A DNA stretch of 10,152 bases from Neisseriaceae bacterium (GTDB taxonomy: Bacteria > Pseudomonadota > Gammaproteobacteria > Burkholderiales > Neisseriaceae): contig JAFWUA010000069.1 of the NCBI GenBank assembly GCA_017518785.1, positions 1-10,152 of the forward strand, in the 5' to 3' direction. The position numbers and the translations under genes were made by a program. Below are positions 1 to 6,171 of the stretch, piece by piece. Every line of letters begins with the position of its first letter. The first letter of the stretch is position 1. Below the pieces are notes generated by a model. That model was not told where the DNA came from, did not search any database, and saw only the letters and a program-made list of their open reading frames with translations.

Positions 1-209
1 AGATAATGTGAATCTGGAAAATGCTTATACCAGTAATACGATAACAATCCTGTCCCTGCACCCAAATCAACGATGTTTGGCAAAGATGGAATATTCTTGG
101 CAAGAAATGCTGTTGTACTAATATAGTAGTCATCAAAGCACGGAATAAACTTTTTACGGTTCTTATCGTATTCCTCTGCTACCATATTAAATTGAGTTTC
201 AATATCCAT
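1..209 (-). CDS. Class I SAM-dependent methyltransferase, N-terminal part (cut by window edge)
   Basis: The reading frame opens at the ATG read leftward from 209 and stays open to the window edge, giving about 69 residues. The start reads MDIETQFNMVAEEYDKNRKK and is followed after about 25 residues by NIVDLGAGTGLLS. The D-L-G-A-G-T-G stretch is the glycine-rich motif I of Rossmann-fold methyltransferases, where S-adenosylmethionine binds. The opening F-N-x-V-A-x-x-Y-D is also common at the start of such enzymes. The substrate cannot be told, because the acceptor-binding part lies outside the window. No strong Shine-Dalgarno sequence precedes the ATG. The gene lies in the same direction as purM, about 100 bases downstream of it, with a hairpin and a DUS-like word in between, so it is probably transcribed separately. 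Confidence 0.8.
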   Translation of the reverse strand, partial: MDIETQFNMVAEEYDKNRKKFIPCFDDYYISTTAFLAKNIPSLPNIVDLGAGTGLLSYYWYKHFPDSHY

Positions 210-222
210 TATTTTGATAAAT

Positions 223-234
223 AGTCTGCCGGAA
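223..234 (+). repeat. DUS-like 12-mer AGTCTGCCGGAA (single copy)
   Basis: Exact copy of the 12-base word that recurs through this window, here alone in the spacer between the partial methyltransferase and purM. Other exact copies begin at 1452(-), 2577(+), 4645(+), 4674(-), 6196(+), 8296(-) and 8815(+). The proposed role as a DNA uptake sequence is inference from its density and its similarity to Neisseriaceae DUS words. Confidence 0.6.
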
Positions 235-242
235 AAATATAA

Positions 243-282
243 TCAAACAACTTCAAGTAATTTATGCTTTGAAATTGTTTGA
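243..282 (-). terminator. Probable rho-independent terminator of purM
   Basis: Positions 243-256 and 269-282 are inverted repeats around a 12-base loop. Read on the minus strand the 14-pair stem is complete, with one G-U wobble. It is followed by TTATATTTTT, an imperfect T tract. It begins 30 bases past the purM stop. The stem is AT-rich, so it may be only moderately efficient. Confidence 0.55.
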
Positions 283-311
283 CTATAATTTAATATAACA
301 GATTGATTAAA

Positions 312-1346
312 TTAAATAATTTGCGTTTGATGCTCATTGCTTTGTCGAGCACGAATCGTACCGATGATGCGTACATTCTCGCCTACATCTTCTAAATGAC
401 GGATTGCCATTTGAGCATCATTAGCAGATACAATCACCACCATACCAATGCCGCAATTAAAAGTACGATACATTTCCGCTGTTTCAACCTGACCTTCTTG
501 CTGCAACCATTGAAATAATTTTGGCATTTGCCAAGATTTTGCGTCTAACTGTGCTACCACATTTTCCGGCAGTGTGCGTGGGATATTTTCAGTCAAACCA
601 CCACCGGTAATATGTGCCATACCTTTAATTTTTAACTTTTTCATTAGCGATAAAATCGGTTTTACATATAAACGAGTTGGAGCAATAATCGCTTGGCGTA
701 AAGTTTTGCCATTATCAAATTCTTCGTCCAAAGCAGGATTTGAACGCTCAATAATTTTACGTACCAAAGAATAACCATTCGAGTGAATACCATTGGAAGC
801 CAAGCCCAATATCACATCACCTGCCACAATATCTTTACCACTGATCAACTCATCTTTTTCTGCCACACCTACGGCAAAACCTGCTAAATCATATTCCCCA
901 ACAGGATACATAGATGGCATTTCTGCGGTTTCACCACCGATCAGAGCACAACCTGATTCTTCACAAGCTGTGGCAATTCCTTGAATTACATTAGCAGCAC
1001 GATCAACGTCTAATTTTCCACAAGCAAAATAATCAAGGAAAAACAAAGGCTCAGCACCTTGTACCAAAATATCATTAACACTCATTGCCACCAAATCAAT
1101 GCCAACCGTATCGTGAATATCCCATTCGAAAGCCAATTTGAGTTTAGTACCCACCCCGTCTGTACCAGAAATCAAAACTGGATTTTTATATTTTTTGGAA
1201 ATCTCAACAATCGCACCAAAACCACCCAATCCCCCCAAAACTTCTGGACGCATTGTACGTTTAGCAAATGGTTTGATTTTTTCTACTAACAAATCGCCAG
1301 CATCAATATCCACGCCAGCATCACGATAACTCAATGATTGGGTCAT
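312..1346 (-). CDS. purM: Phosphoribosylformylglycinamidine cyclo-ligase (AIR synthetase)
   Basis: PurM (EC 6.3.3.1) closes formylglycinamidine ribonucleotide to aminoimidazole ribonucleotide using ATP, the fifth step of de novo purine synthesis, in the cytosol. The 344-residue protein matches the family's usual length of about 345 and aligns along its whole length with remembered E. coli PurM. Landmarks are SLSYRDAGVDIDAG near residues 4-17, GGLGGFG at 38-44, SGTDGVGTK at 60-68, DLVAMSVND at 84-92, GAEPLFFLDY at 97-106 and GGETAEMP at 137-144. Near the C-terminus there is EMYRTFNCGIGM. I chose the ATG at 1346 because homologues begin just before SLSY; the in-frame TTG at 1361 would add only MWTLL. 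No clear Shine-Dalgarno sequence is visible. A DUS-like 9-mer (CTGCCGGAA) at 564-572 on the minus strand encodes Leu-Pro-Glu. purN is not adjacent. Confidence 0.97.
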   Translation of the reverse strand: MTQSLSYRDAGVDIDAGDLLVEKIKPFAKRTMRPEVLGGLGGFGAIVEISKKYKNPVLISGTDGVGTKLKLAFEWDIHDTVGIDLVAMSVNDILVQGAEPLFFLDYFACGKLDVDRAANVIQGIATACEESGCALIGGETAEMPSMYPVGEYDLAGFAVGVAEKDELISGKDIVAGDVILGLASNGIHSNGYSLVRKIIERSNPALDEEFDNGKTLRQAIIAPTRLYVKPILSLMKKLKIKGMAHITGGGLTENIPRTLPENVVAQLDAKSWQMPKLFQWLQQEGQVETAEMYRTFNCGIGMVVIVSANDAQMAIRHLEDVGENVRIIGTIRARQSNEHQTQII

Positions 1347-1379
1347 AAGCAAAGTCCACAAGACAAAATTAAAACTGCT

Positions 1380-1385
1380 ATTGTA
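1380..1385 (-). promoter_or_regulatory. Candidate -10 box for purM
   Basis: TACAAT on the minus strand lies 33 bases upstream of the purM ATG, a plausible place for a sigma-70 -10 element. No good -35 hexamer lies 16-18 bases further upstream, so this is only a candidate. No PurR-type operator is evident. Confidence 0.3.
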
Positions 1386-1423
1386 CCTGATTTAATCCAA
1401 ATTTAAGCAGACTAACAAAACAA

Positions 1424-1463
1424 ACTCTGCCGGAAAACATTGAAATAGTTTTTCCGGCAGACT
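1424..1463. repeat. Inverted pair of DUS-like words (hairpin) in the purM-hinT divergent spacer
   Basis: ACTCTGCCGGAA (1424-1435, one base off the consensus) faces an exact AGTCTGCCGGAA on the minus strand (1452-1463). They form a perfect 12-pair stem, 1426-1437 with 1450-1461, around a 12-base loop. In Neisseria, inverted DUS pairs often act as transcription terminators. Here, however, both flanking genes point away from the pair, so it does not sit at the end of any visible gene. It may be a leftover from a lost gene, or an insulator between the two promoters. Confidence 0.7.
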
Positions 1464-1595
1464 GAAAGCTCTGCAAAACTCATCACTCTTGATTTTCCTG
1501 TGGGAAGTTAAGAATTTAATTCTTTGTTTTATAAAGATTATTCTCTTACATTTAGAATGACGAATAGTGAAAAGTTTGGTTTTGCATGAGTTTCA
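1463..1595. mobile_element. MITE-like element, copy 1 (degenerate, 133 bp)
   Basis: The ends TGAAAGCTCTGCAAAAC (1463-1479) and GTTTTGCATGAGTTTCA (1579-1595) are inverted repeats matching at 13 of 17 positions. The right part, from AGAATGACGAATA to the end, closely matches copy 3 at 8682-8815, and the middle shares the pattern AAGAATtTAATTcTTTG. It has no coding capacity, so it would need a transposase from elsewhere. The left end shares its first base with the DUS-like word at 1452-1463. Together with the inverted pair and the two candidate promoters, this accounts for most of the 337-base gene-free spacer 1347-1683. Confidence 0.65.
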
Positions 1596-1653
1596 TACGA
1601 CATTAATTTAAAAGATTTTATTTAGATAATGATACTTTATGTAACTCTTATAT

Positions 1654-1659
1654 TATAAT
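1654..1659 (+). promoter_or_regulatory. Candidate -10 box for the hinT-tatABC operon
   Basis: A perfect TATAAT lies 24 bases before the hinT ATG, just outside the MITE-like element. The -35 region at the right distance (about 1630-1636, TGATACT) is poor. A start point near 1666 would leave a leader of under 20 bases carrying the purine-rich AAGAGAGA. Confidence 0.4.
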
Positions 1660-1683
1660 TACACGCTTTTATAAGAGAGATTA

Positions 1684-2013
1684 ATGGCTATGACTGATTG
1701 CTTATTTTGCAAAATTATTGCAGGAGAGATTCCATCGCAAAAAGTGTATGAAGATGAAAACATGTTGGCATTCAAGGACATTCGTCCGTCTGCCCCTGTA
1801 CATATTTTGCTAATTCCTAAAAAGCACATTTCCTCCTTACAAGATTTATCCAATGAAGACGCTGATTTAATGGGTAAATTAATGCTTGCTGTACCTAAAA
1901 TTGCTACCGAAAATGGTTTGGCAAACGGTTTTAAAACACAAATTAATACTGGTGTAGGTGGAGGTCAGGAGGTGTTTCATCTACATATTCATATTATGGG
2001 TCGTCCATCTTAA
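1684..2013 (+). CDS. hinT: HIT-family (histidine triad) nucleotide-binding protein, HinT-like
   Basis: The 109-residue protein is the usual size for HinT-type purine nucleoside phosphoramidases, which hydrolyse AMP-lysine or AMP-amine phosphoramidates. It begins DCLFCKIIAGEIPS (residues 5-18), typical of the family, and has KDIRPSAPVHILLIPKKH in the middle. The histidine triad HLHIHIM lies at 99-105; His101 and His103 belong to the active-site set. The C-terminal run INTGVGGGQEVFHLHIHIMG is very close to remembered neisserial homologues. The ATG at 1684 follows AAGAGAGA; a second in-frame ATG two codons later is possible but less likely. tatA follows 32 bases downstream on the same strand. 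HIT protein followed by tatABC is a familiar order in betaproteobacteria, with no known need for HinT in Tat export. Confidence 0.93.
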   Translation: MAMTDCLFCKIIAGEIPSQKVYEDENMLAFKDIRPSAPVHILLIPKKHISSLQDLSNEDADLMGKLMLAVPKIATENGLANGFKTQINTGVGGGQEVFHLHIHIMGRPS

Positions 2014-2045
2014 ATTTATTTTAATTTGAAAAAGGATTCAATCAA

Positions 2046-2252
2046 ATGGGATTTACCTCGATTTGGCATTGGTTGTTAGTATTAGTGATTGTGGTGTTGA
2101 TTTTCGGCACGAAAAAACTTCGCAATGTTGGTAAAGATTTAGGCACTGCGGTGCATGATTTCAAAGAAGGCTTAAATCAAGGTACAAGTGATGAAAAACC
2201 TGACACAACAGCACAATCTTCTACCGATGAAAATACCGACAAGCCTGCATAA
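2046..2252 (+). CDS. tatA: Sec-independent (Tat) protein translocase subunit TatA
   Basis: TatA oligomerises in the inner membrane to form the pathway that folded twin-arginine proteins cross. The 68-residue product has a single N-terminal membrane segment (about 5-20), the Phe-Gly hinge at 20-21 and the amphipathic helix TKKLRNVGKDLG at 22-33. A hydrophilic tail rich in Asp, Thr and Ser follows, as expected. The start is fixed by AAGGA at 2032-2036, nine bases before the ATG. It is separated from tatB by 45 AT-rich bases with no obvious terminator and is probably cotranscribed. A TatE paralogue is the alternative, but the position directly before tatB and tatC favours TatA. Confidence 0.95.
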   Translation: MGFTSIWHWLLVLVIVVLIFGTKKLRNVGKDLGTAVHDFKEGLNQGTSDEKPDTTAQSSTDENTDKPA

Positions 2253-2297
2253 CACGTTTGGCATTTTAAATATATTATTTTAATTTTTTAAACATTT

Positions 2298-2729
2298 ATG
2301 TTTGATTTTGGTTTTGGCGAAATTTCCCTAATTTTGGTCATAGCATTGGTAGTTTTAGGACCAGAACGCTTGCCTAAATTAGCACGCACAATAGGTAATT
2401 TTATTGGTAAAACGCGTCATTTTGTCAGTACTGTAAAAAGTGAATTATCACAACAAATTGATAGTACCGATTTAAAATCGCTGAAAGATACTGCAAACAC
2501 CTTGCGTCAAAACGTTACTGACAGTATACAAACATTGGAAGAAACCGTGCGTTCTGCTCATTTAAGTGCATTAGATAGTCTGCCGGAACAAAAAACGCCT
2601 GATGATTTTCTGCCTAAATATATTGCACCTGAAAAAAAACTAAAACAAAAAAGTGTACAAACACGCCGACAAACTCGCACTAAATTTCCACCAAAACCTA
2701 AATTACGTGGTTCACGGCGAAATAAATAA
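2298..2729 (+). CDS. tatB: Sec-independent (Tat) protein translocase subunit TatB
   Basis: TatB works with TatC as the receptor for twin-arginine signal peptides. The 143 residues start MFDFGFGEISLILVIALVVL. Glu8 in the membrane segment and Gly-Pro at 21-22, the usual hinge of TatB, are both present, followed by the amphipathic RLPKLARTIGNFIGKTRHF. The rest is a charged helical stretch to about 100 and then a very basic, Lys/Arg-rich tail, which is variable in the family. No Shine-Dalgarno sequence is visible before the ATG (the upstream bases are AT-rich), so initiation may be weak or helped by coupling. The word AGTCTGCCGGAA lies inside the gene at 2577-2588 and encodes part of Ser-Leu-Pro-Glu. 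Confidence 0.95.
   Translation: MFDFGFGEISLILVIALVVLGPERLPKLARTIGNFIGKTRHFVSTVKSELSQQIDSTDLKSLKDTANTLRQNVTDSIQTLEETVRSAHLSALDSLPEQKTPDDFLPKYIAPEKKLKQKSVQTRRQTRTKFPPKPKLRGSRRNK
2577..2588 (+). repeat. DUS-like 12-mer inside tatB
   Basis: Exact AGTCTGCCGGAA within the tatB coding region, in the poorly conserved linker where Leu-Pro-Glu is easily tolerated. This is a typical place for an uptake word to persist inside a gene. Confidence 0.6.
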
Positions 2730-2737
2730 TTTTTAAT

Positions 2738-3496
2738 ATGGACAGCACACCAACCAACCCCAACGACAACGAACAACCTTTGGTCGAGCATTTAATTGAG
2801 CTGCGTTCACGGTTAATTCGCATTATATTAGGCATTGTTTTAGTATTATTGTGCCTATTACCATTTTCTCAAAAAATTTATACGCTCATAGCACTACCAC
2901 TCTTAAACGCATTACCAAATGGCAATACTATGATTGCTACTGATGTGATTTCACCATTTTTTGTGCCATTGAAAGTAACGCTATTGGCAGCATTTGTTAT
3001 TTCCCTGCCCAATACCTTGTATCACGTTTGGGCATTTGTTGCCCCCGCACTGTATAAACACGAAAAACGCATGGTTATGCCATTGTTAATATCATCTGTC
3101 TTATTGTTTTTTATCGGTATGGCTTTTGCATATTTCCTTGTTTTTCCAACTGTTTTTAAATTTATGTCGAAAGTTTCACCAGAAGGTGTAAACATGGCAA
3201 CTGATATTGATAAATATCTGTCATTTGTATTGGGCATGTTTATTGCTTTTGGTGCGGCATTTGAAGTACCAGTGGCAGTGTTATTATTTCATCGTTTTGG
3301 TTTGATTTCACTTAAAACTCTGCAAGCAGCACGTCCATACGTAGTAATTGGGGCATTTGTAATTGCAGCAATTATCACCCCTCCGGATATTATTTCTCAA
3401 ATAATGTTAGCAGTGCCATTATTATTATTATATGAAGTAGGTTTAATTATTTGTCGCATGGTTAAACCCTCACCAATAGAGATTGATAAAACATGA
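2738..3496 (+). CDS. tatC: Sec-independent (Tat) protein translocase subunit TatC
   Basis: TatC is the polytopic core that recognises the twin-arginine signal. The 252-residue length is normal for the family. The cytoplasmic N-terminus holds LVEHLIELRSRL at 15-26, a hallmark of TatC. Phe100 and Glu109, in FVAPALYKHEKR, correspond by motif to the signal-peptide contacts Phe94 and Glu103 of E. coli. About six membrane segments can be seen, near 28-46, 78-98, 113-135, 160-185, 200-216 and 218-236. The conserved TPPDIISQ precedes the last one. It starts eight bases after the tatB stop, and its TGA overlaps the ATG of the next gene (ATGA), so the two are translationally coupled. Confidence 0.97.
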   Translation: MDSTPTNPNDNEQPLVEHLIELRSRLIRIILGIVLVLLCLLPFSQKIYTLIALPLLNALPNGNTMIATDVISPFFVPLKVTLLAAFVISLPNTLYHVWAFVAPALYKHEKRMVMPLLISSVLLFFIGMAFAYFLVFPTVFKFMSKVSPEGVNMATDIDKYLSFVLGMFIAFGAAFEVPVAVLLFHRFGLISLKTLQAARPYVVIGAFVIAAIITPPDIISQIMLAVPLLLLYEVGLIICRMVKPSPIEIDKT

Positions 3497-3846
3497 TTTT
3501 AGAAAAAATATGTCGCTATCTTGTTATCATGTTTTTAATTATGTTAATCATCATGATATTGTTGTGGGAATTAAAGATAGCACCGTTAAGAAGTGGTGGT
3601 TCTTGGTTATCAATCAAAGCATTACCATTATGTTTATTCATTTCCGGCAGTCTTAAAGGAAATATACGTACATTTCAATGGCTTTCTTTATTAATTCCAT
3701 TTTATATGGCAGAAGGAATTATGCGTCTTACCGATATAAATATTGCTTCTCGTGTATGTGCCACAATGGAAATAATAATATCACTTGCATTATTTATATC
3801 TTGTTTATGCTATATACGTATTAGACGTAAACATAAATTATCTTGA
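3493..3846 (+). CDS. DUF2069-like small inner-membrane protein
   Basis: This 117-residue, very hydrophobic protein has four likely membrane segments (about 8-26, 40-53, 62-78 and 90-109) and a basic C-terminus, RIRRKHKLS. LWELKIAPLRSGGSWLSIKALP (residues 24-45) and the later FQWLSLLIPFYMAEGIMR resemble the DUF2069 family of predicted membrane proteins, whose function is unknown; this match is from memory. Its ATG overlaps the tatC stop in ATGA, so it belongs to the tat operon, but a role in Tat export is not shown. A DUS-like variant (AGACTGCCGGAA on the minus strand, 3642-3653) lies inside and encodes Ser-Gly-Ser. The stop codon at 3844-3846 falls within the left end of the MITE-like element that follows. 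Confidence 0.85.
   Translation: MILEKICRYLVIMFLIMLIIMILLWELKIAPLRSGGSWLSIKALPLCLFISGSLKGNIRTFQWLSLLIPFYMAEGIMRLTDINIASRVCATMEIIISLALFISCLCYIRIRRKHKLS
3642..3653 (-). repeat. DUS-like variant AGACTGCCGGAA
   Basis: Eleven of twelve bases match the window's consensus word (third base A instead of T). It lies inside the DUF2069-like gene, in a small hydrophilic loop between membrane segments. Confidence 0.4.
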
Positions 3847-3986
3847 AAGATACTCCTGCAAAACTCGATTTTTTCTATTACTCGTCATTATGAGCGTAGC
3901 GAGGAATATTTATAAACAATAAGTTATATTCTTCATTTCACTTCGTGAAATTCAGAATGACGAGTTTTGCAGGAGTCTCTTGAAAG
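3842..3986. mobile_element. MITE-like element, copy 2 (145 bp), between convergent genes
   Basis: The ends 3842-3867 and 3961-3986 are inverted repeats matching at 23 of 26 positions, including a perfect ACTCCTGCAAAACTCG core. Inside are CGTCATTATGAGCG on the left and TTCAGAATGACGAG on the right, a second partly inverted pair shared in kind with copies 1 and 3. A hairpin TTTCAC-TTC-GTGAAA lies at about 3936-3950. It fills nearly the whole gap between two convergent genes: its left end includes the stop of the DUF2069-like gene, and its right end is six bases from the hisB stop. Its fold could terminate transcription from both sides. There is no coding capacity. Confidence 0.7.
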
Positions 3987-3992
3987 TCTTTT

Positions 3993-4586
3993 TTATACTG
4001 TTAGTGTTCCTTTGGTTGATGGCGTTACTCCTGCCATACGTTCATCGTATGAAACAGCCATTCGCAATGCCCTACCAAATGCTTTAAAAATAGTTTCTGC
4101 TTGATGATGTGCATTGCTACCATAAAGATTATCAATGTGCAAGGTTATCATGGCGTGATTTACTAAACCATGAAAAAATTCTTCAAATAAATCAACATCA
4201 AAATTACCAATGCGACTTCTTGCAAATTCAACACGGTAAAACAAACCTGCACGTCCTGATAAATCTAACACTACACGACTTAATGATTCATCTAATGGCA
4301 CATAAGCATTGCCATAGCGACAAATGCCAACTTTATCGCCTATTGCTTGTCGTAATGCTTGTCCCAAAGTTATGCCAATATCTTCCACAGTGTGATGGTC
4401 ATCAATATGAGTATCGCCACGAGCTATAACTTCTAAATCAATTAAACCATGACGTGATACTTGATCTAACATGTGGTCTAAAAATGGAACACCAGTATCA
4501 AAACGACCTTTTCCTGTGCCGTCCAAATTTAGTGAAATCGAAATATTGGTTTCATTGGTTTTGCGTTCGACTTTTGCAATTCTCAT
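3993..4586 (-). CDS. hisB: Imidazoleglycerol-phosphate dehydratase (monofunctional HisB)
   Basis: HisB (EC 4.2.1.19) dehydrates imidazoleglycerol phosphate to imidazoleacetol phosphate in histidine synthesis. The 197 residues match the monofunctional dehydratase, without the phosphatase domain fused to it in enterobacteria. The metal-binding motifs are all present: FLDHML at 35-40, DDHHTVED at 62-69 (His64, His65 and Glu68) and the second repeat AHHQAE at 159-164 (His160, His161 and Glu164). LDESLSR is also present, as in the family. The C-terminus TPSTKGTLTV is standard. The ATG at 4586 has only a weak AGAAAG upstream. No other his gene lies in the window, and the gene is transcribed against the tat operon. 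Confidence 0.97.
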   Translation of the reverse strand: MRIAKVERKTNETNISISLNLDGTGKGRFDTGVPFLDHMLDQVSRHGLIDLEVIARGDTHIDDHHTVEDIGITLGQALRQAIGDKVGICRYGNAYVPLDESLSRVVLDLSGRAGLFYRVEFARSRIGNFDVDLFEEFFHGLVNHAMITLHIDNLYGSNAHHQAETIFKAFGRALRMAVSYDERMAGVTPSTKGTLTV

Positions 4587-4628
4587 ATAAATATGCTTTC
4601 TGTAATTTGTTATTTATAAAAAGTTTAT

Positions 4629-4634
4629 ATTATA
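4629..4634 (-). promoter_or_regulatory. Candidate -10 box for hisB
   Basis: TATAAT on the minus strand lies 42 bases upstream of the hisB ATG. The matching -35 position would fall inside the DUS-like hairpin at 4644-4686 and is poor (TTTCCG). Supported by the -10 and location only. No histidine leader peptide or attenuator is seen in the short leader. Confidence 0.35.
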
Positions 4635-4643
4635 CAGTTATTT

Positions 4644-4686
4644 AAGTCTGCCGGAAAGCTTGTTTAAATACCTTTCCGGCAGACTT
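4644..4686. terminator. Inverted DUS-like pair, probable terminator after livF
   Basis: Exact AGTCTGCCGGAA on the plus strand (4645-4656) faces an exact copy on the minus strand (4674-4685). The stem is 15 perfect pairs (4644-4658 with 4672-4686) around a 13-base loop. It lies 14 bases past the livF stop, where a terminator is expected. The T tract on the minus-strand side is weak (TTAAATAACT), so part of its effect may be to separate the liv operon from hisB. Inverted uptake words used as terminators are well known in Neisseria. Confidence 0.7.
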
Positions 4687-4699
4687 TAAATCTTAAATA

Positions 4700-5407
4700 T
4701 TACCCACCTAAATATGCTGATAATACTTTGGGATCGTTAAGTAAATCAGAAGCTTTGCCGGATATGGTTATTTTGCCACTTTCCATCACATAACCGCGAT
4801 TGGCAATTTCCAAAGCCAATTTAGCGTTTTGTTCAACCAATAGTATGGTTACGCCCTGTTTGGAGATGGTGCGGATAATGTCAAAAATTTGCTCCACAAT
4901 GATTGGTGCTAATCCCATTGATGGTTCGTCCAATAATAATAATTTGGGGCGTGATAGCATGGCTCGTCCAATGGCTAACATTTGTTGTTCGCCTCCTGAA
5001 AGTGTTCCGGCAGCCTGTGATGAACGCTCTTTGAGACGTGGGAATTGGGTATATACGTGTTCTATATCAGTTTCGATTTCCTTATCTTTGCGACTGAATG
5101 CTCCCATTTCCAAGTTTTCTAATACGGTGAGTTTTGGGAAAATTCCTCGCCCTTCTGGAACTAAAACTAATCCGTGCCGCACAAAATGATGAGTGCGTGT
5201 TTTGAGATTATCCATGCCGTTATAGCTAATTATGCCGCTTTTGGCACGTACCCAACCAACTATGCTTTTAAGTGTGGTGGTTTTGCCAGCACCATTCGCA
5301 CCGATTAGGGTTACTAATTCGCCTTGTTCAATTTCCATGCTAATACCGTCAACCGCACGAATGCCACCGTAGCACACTGTTAAGTCTTTGATTGATAATA
5401 AACTCAT
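4700..5407 (-). CDS. livF: Branched-chain amino acid ABC transporter, ATP-binding protein LivF
   Basis: This is one of the two cytoplasmic ATPases that power a LIV-type (hydrophobic/branched-chain amino acid) importer. The 235 residues match LivF length. Walker A is GANGAGKTT at 36-44, followed by VPEGRGIFPKLTVLENL at 83-99, a LivF trademark. The ABC signature LSGGEQQMLAIGRAM is at 136-150 and Walker B LLLLDEP at 156-162. LVEQN at 190-194 has Gln at the switch position, as is usual in LivF. Its ATG overlaps the livG stop (ATGA), so it is translationally coupled and last in the operon. A DUS-like variant at 5005-5016 encodes part of SQAAGTL just before the signature. The exact substrate is not provable from the ATPase. 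Confidence 0.95.
   Translation of the reverse strand: MSLLSIKDLTVCYGGIRAVDGISMEIEQGELVTLIGANGAGKTTTLKSIVGWVRAKSGIISYNGMDNLKTRTHHFVRHGLVLVPEGRGIFPKLTVLENLEMGAFSRKDKEIETDIEHVYTQFPRLKERSSQAAGTLSGGEQQMLAIGRAMLSRPKLLLLDEPSMGLAPIIVEQIFDIIRTISKQGVTILLVEQNAKLALEIANRGYVMESGKITISGKASDLLNDPKVLSAYLGG
5005..5016 (-). repeat. DUS-like variant AGGCTGCCGGAA in livF
   Basis: One base off the window's consensus word (third base G). It is also one base off AGGCTGCCTGAA, the uptake word I recall for Simonsiella-type Neisseriaceae, and so is intermediate between the two. It lies in coding sequence and could be chance. Confidence 0.4.
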
Positions 5408-6171
5408 TGATGTGCTCCTCCTAAATAGGCTTCAATAACACGTGGGTCGTTGCGAATTTCTTGCGGTAGCCCTTCGGCGATTTTTTTACCATAATCCAAT
5501 ACGGCTATGCGGTCGCATAAATCCATCATCAATTTAACATCATGTTCAATAAGTAAAATGGTAGTGCCATCTTGACGGATTTTGTTTAATAATTGTTTAA
5601 GTGCATCAGTTTCTGATGGATTCATGCCGGCAGCAGGTTCGTCTAATGCTAATAACTTTGGCTCACACGCAAGAGCACGGGCGATTTCTAATCGTCTCTG
5701 ATCGCCATATGATAGGTTGCAGGCAAATTCGTTTAAGGTGTGTTCAATGCCAACATATTGCAGAAGCTCGAATGCTCTTTCGGCAATTTGTTGTTCTTCC
5801 TTTTTTTGCGATGGGGTGTGCAAAATTGCACCAATTGCATTGCTTTTAGAACGAACATGTCTGCCCACCATGATGTTTTCTAATGCGGTCATACCACCAA
5901 ACAGACGAATATTTTGAAAGGTACGAGCAATACCTGCTTTGACTACTTTATGCGGTTTGACGCGAAATAGATTTTGTCCATTAAAGTTAAATTTTCCTTC
6001 TTCTGGCATATAAAGACCAGTTAATACGTTAAATAGAGTGGTTTTACCTGCTCCGTTTGGACCTATCAAACCATAAACTTCGCCCTCATTAATTGATAGC
6101 GATACTTTGTCTAACGCTACAAGACCACCAAAGCGTTTGACGATATTTTCAATTTGTAACAGGGTATTCAT
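5404..6171 (-). CDS. livG: Branched-chain amino acid ABC transporter, ATP-binding protein LivG
   Basis: Second ATPase of the LIV-type importer. The 255 residues match E. coli LivG length. Walker A is GPNGAGKTT at 37-45, the Q-loop Gln is at 86 (IARTFQNIRLF), the signature LSYGDQRRLEIARAL at 153-167, Walker B LLALDEP at 173-179 and the switch His at 210 (LIEHD). LSYG in place of LSGG is normal for LivG. The longer middle segment with HVRSKSNAIGAILHTP (105-120) is also typical of LivG rather than LivF. The ATG overlaps the livM stop by four bases, and the stop overlaps the livF ATG in the same way, so the last three genes form one coupled unit. Confidence 0.96.
   Translation of the reverse strand: MNTLLQIENIVKRFGGLVALDKVSLSINEGEVYGLIGPNGAGKTTLFNVLTGLYMPEEGKFNFNGQNLFRVKPHKVVKAGIARTFQNIRLFGGMTALENIMVGRHVRSKSNAIGAILHTPSQKKEEQQIAERAFELLQYVGIEHTLNEFACNLSYGDQRRLEIARALACEPKLLALDEPAAGMNPSETDALKQLLNKIRQDGTTILLIEHDVKLMMDLCDRIAVLDYGKKIAEGLPQEIRNDPRVIEAYLGGAHQ

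Noticed and set aside
1231..1236. Run of six C (six G in the purM sense strand) as a phase-variation tract
   Set aside because: It encodes the conserved glycine-rich GGLGGFG region of PurM; the tract is short and purM is a biosynthetic gene.
1347..1361. Alternative upstream TTG start for purM
   Set aside because: It adds only MWTLL, has no ribosome site, and homologues begin at about the ATG at 1346.
1463..1595. Correia (NEMIS) element
   Set aside because: The termini are TGAAA...TGCAAAAC, not the TATAGTGGATTAA-type ends of Correia elements.
2558..2791. Minus-strand frame opposite tatB and the start of tatC
   Set aside because: It is antisense to two clearly recognised genes, with no supporting motif or ribosome site.
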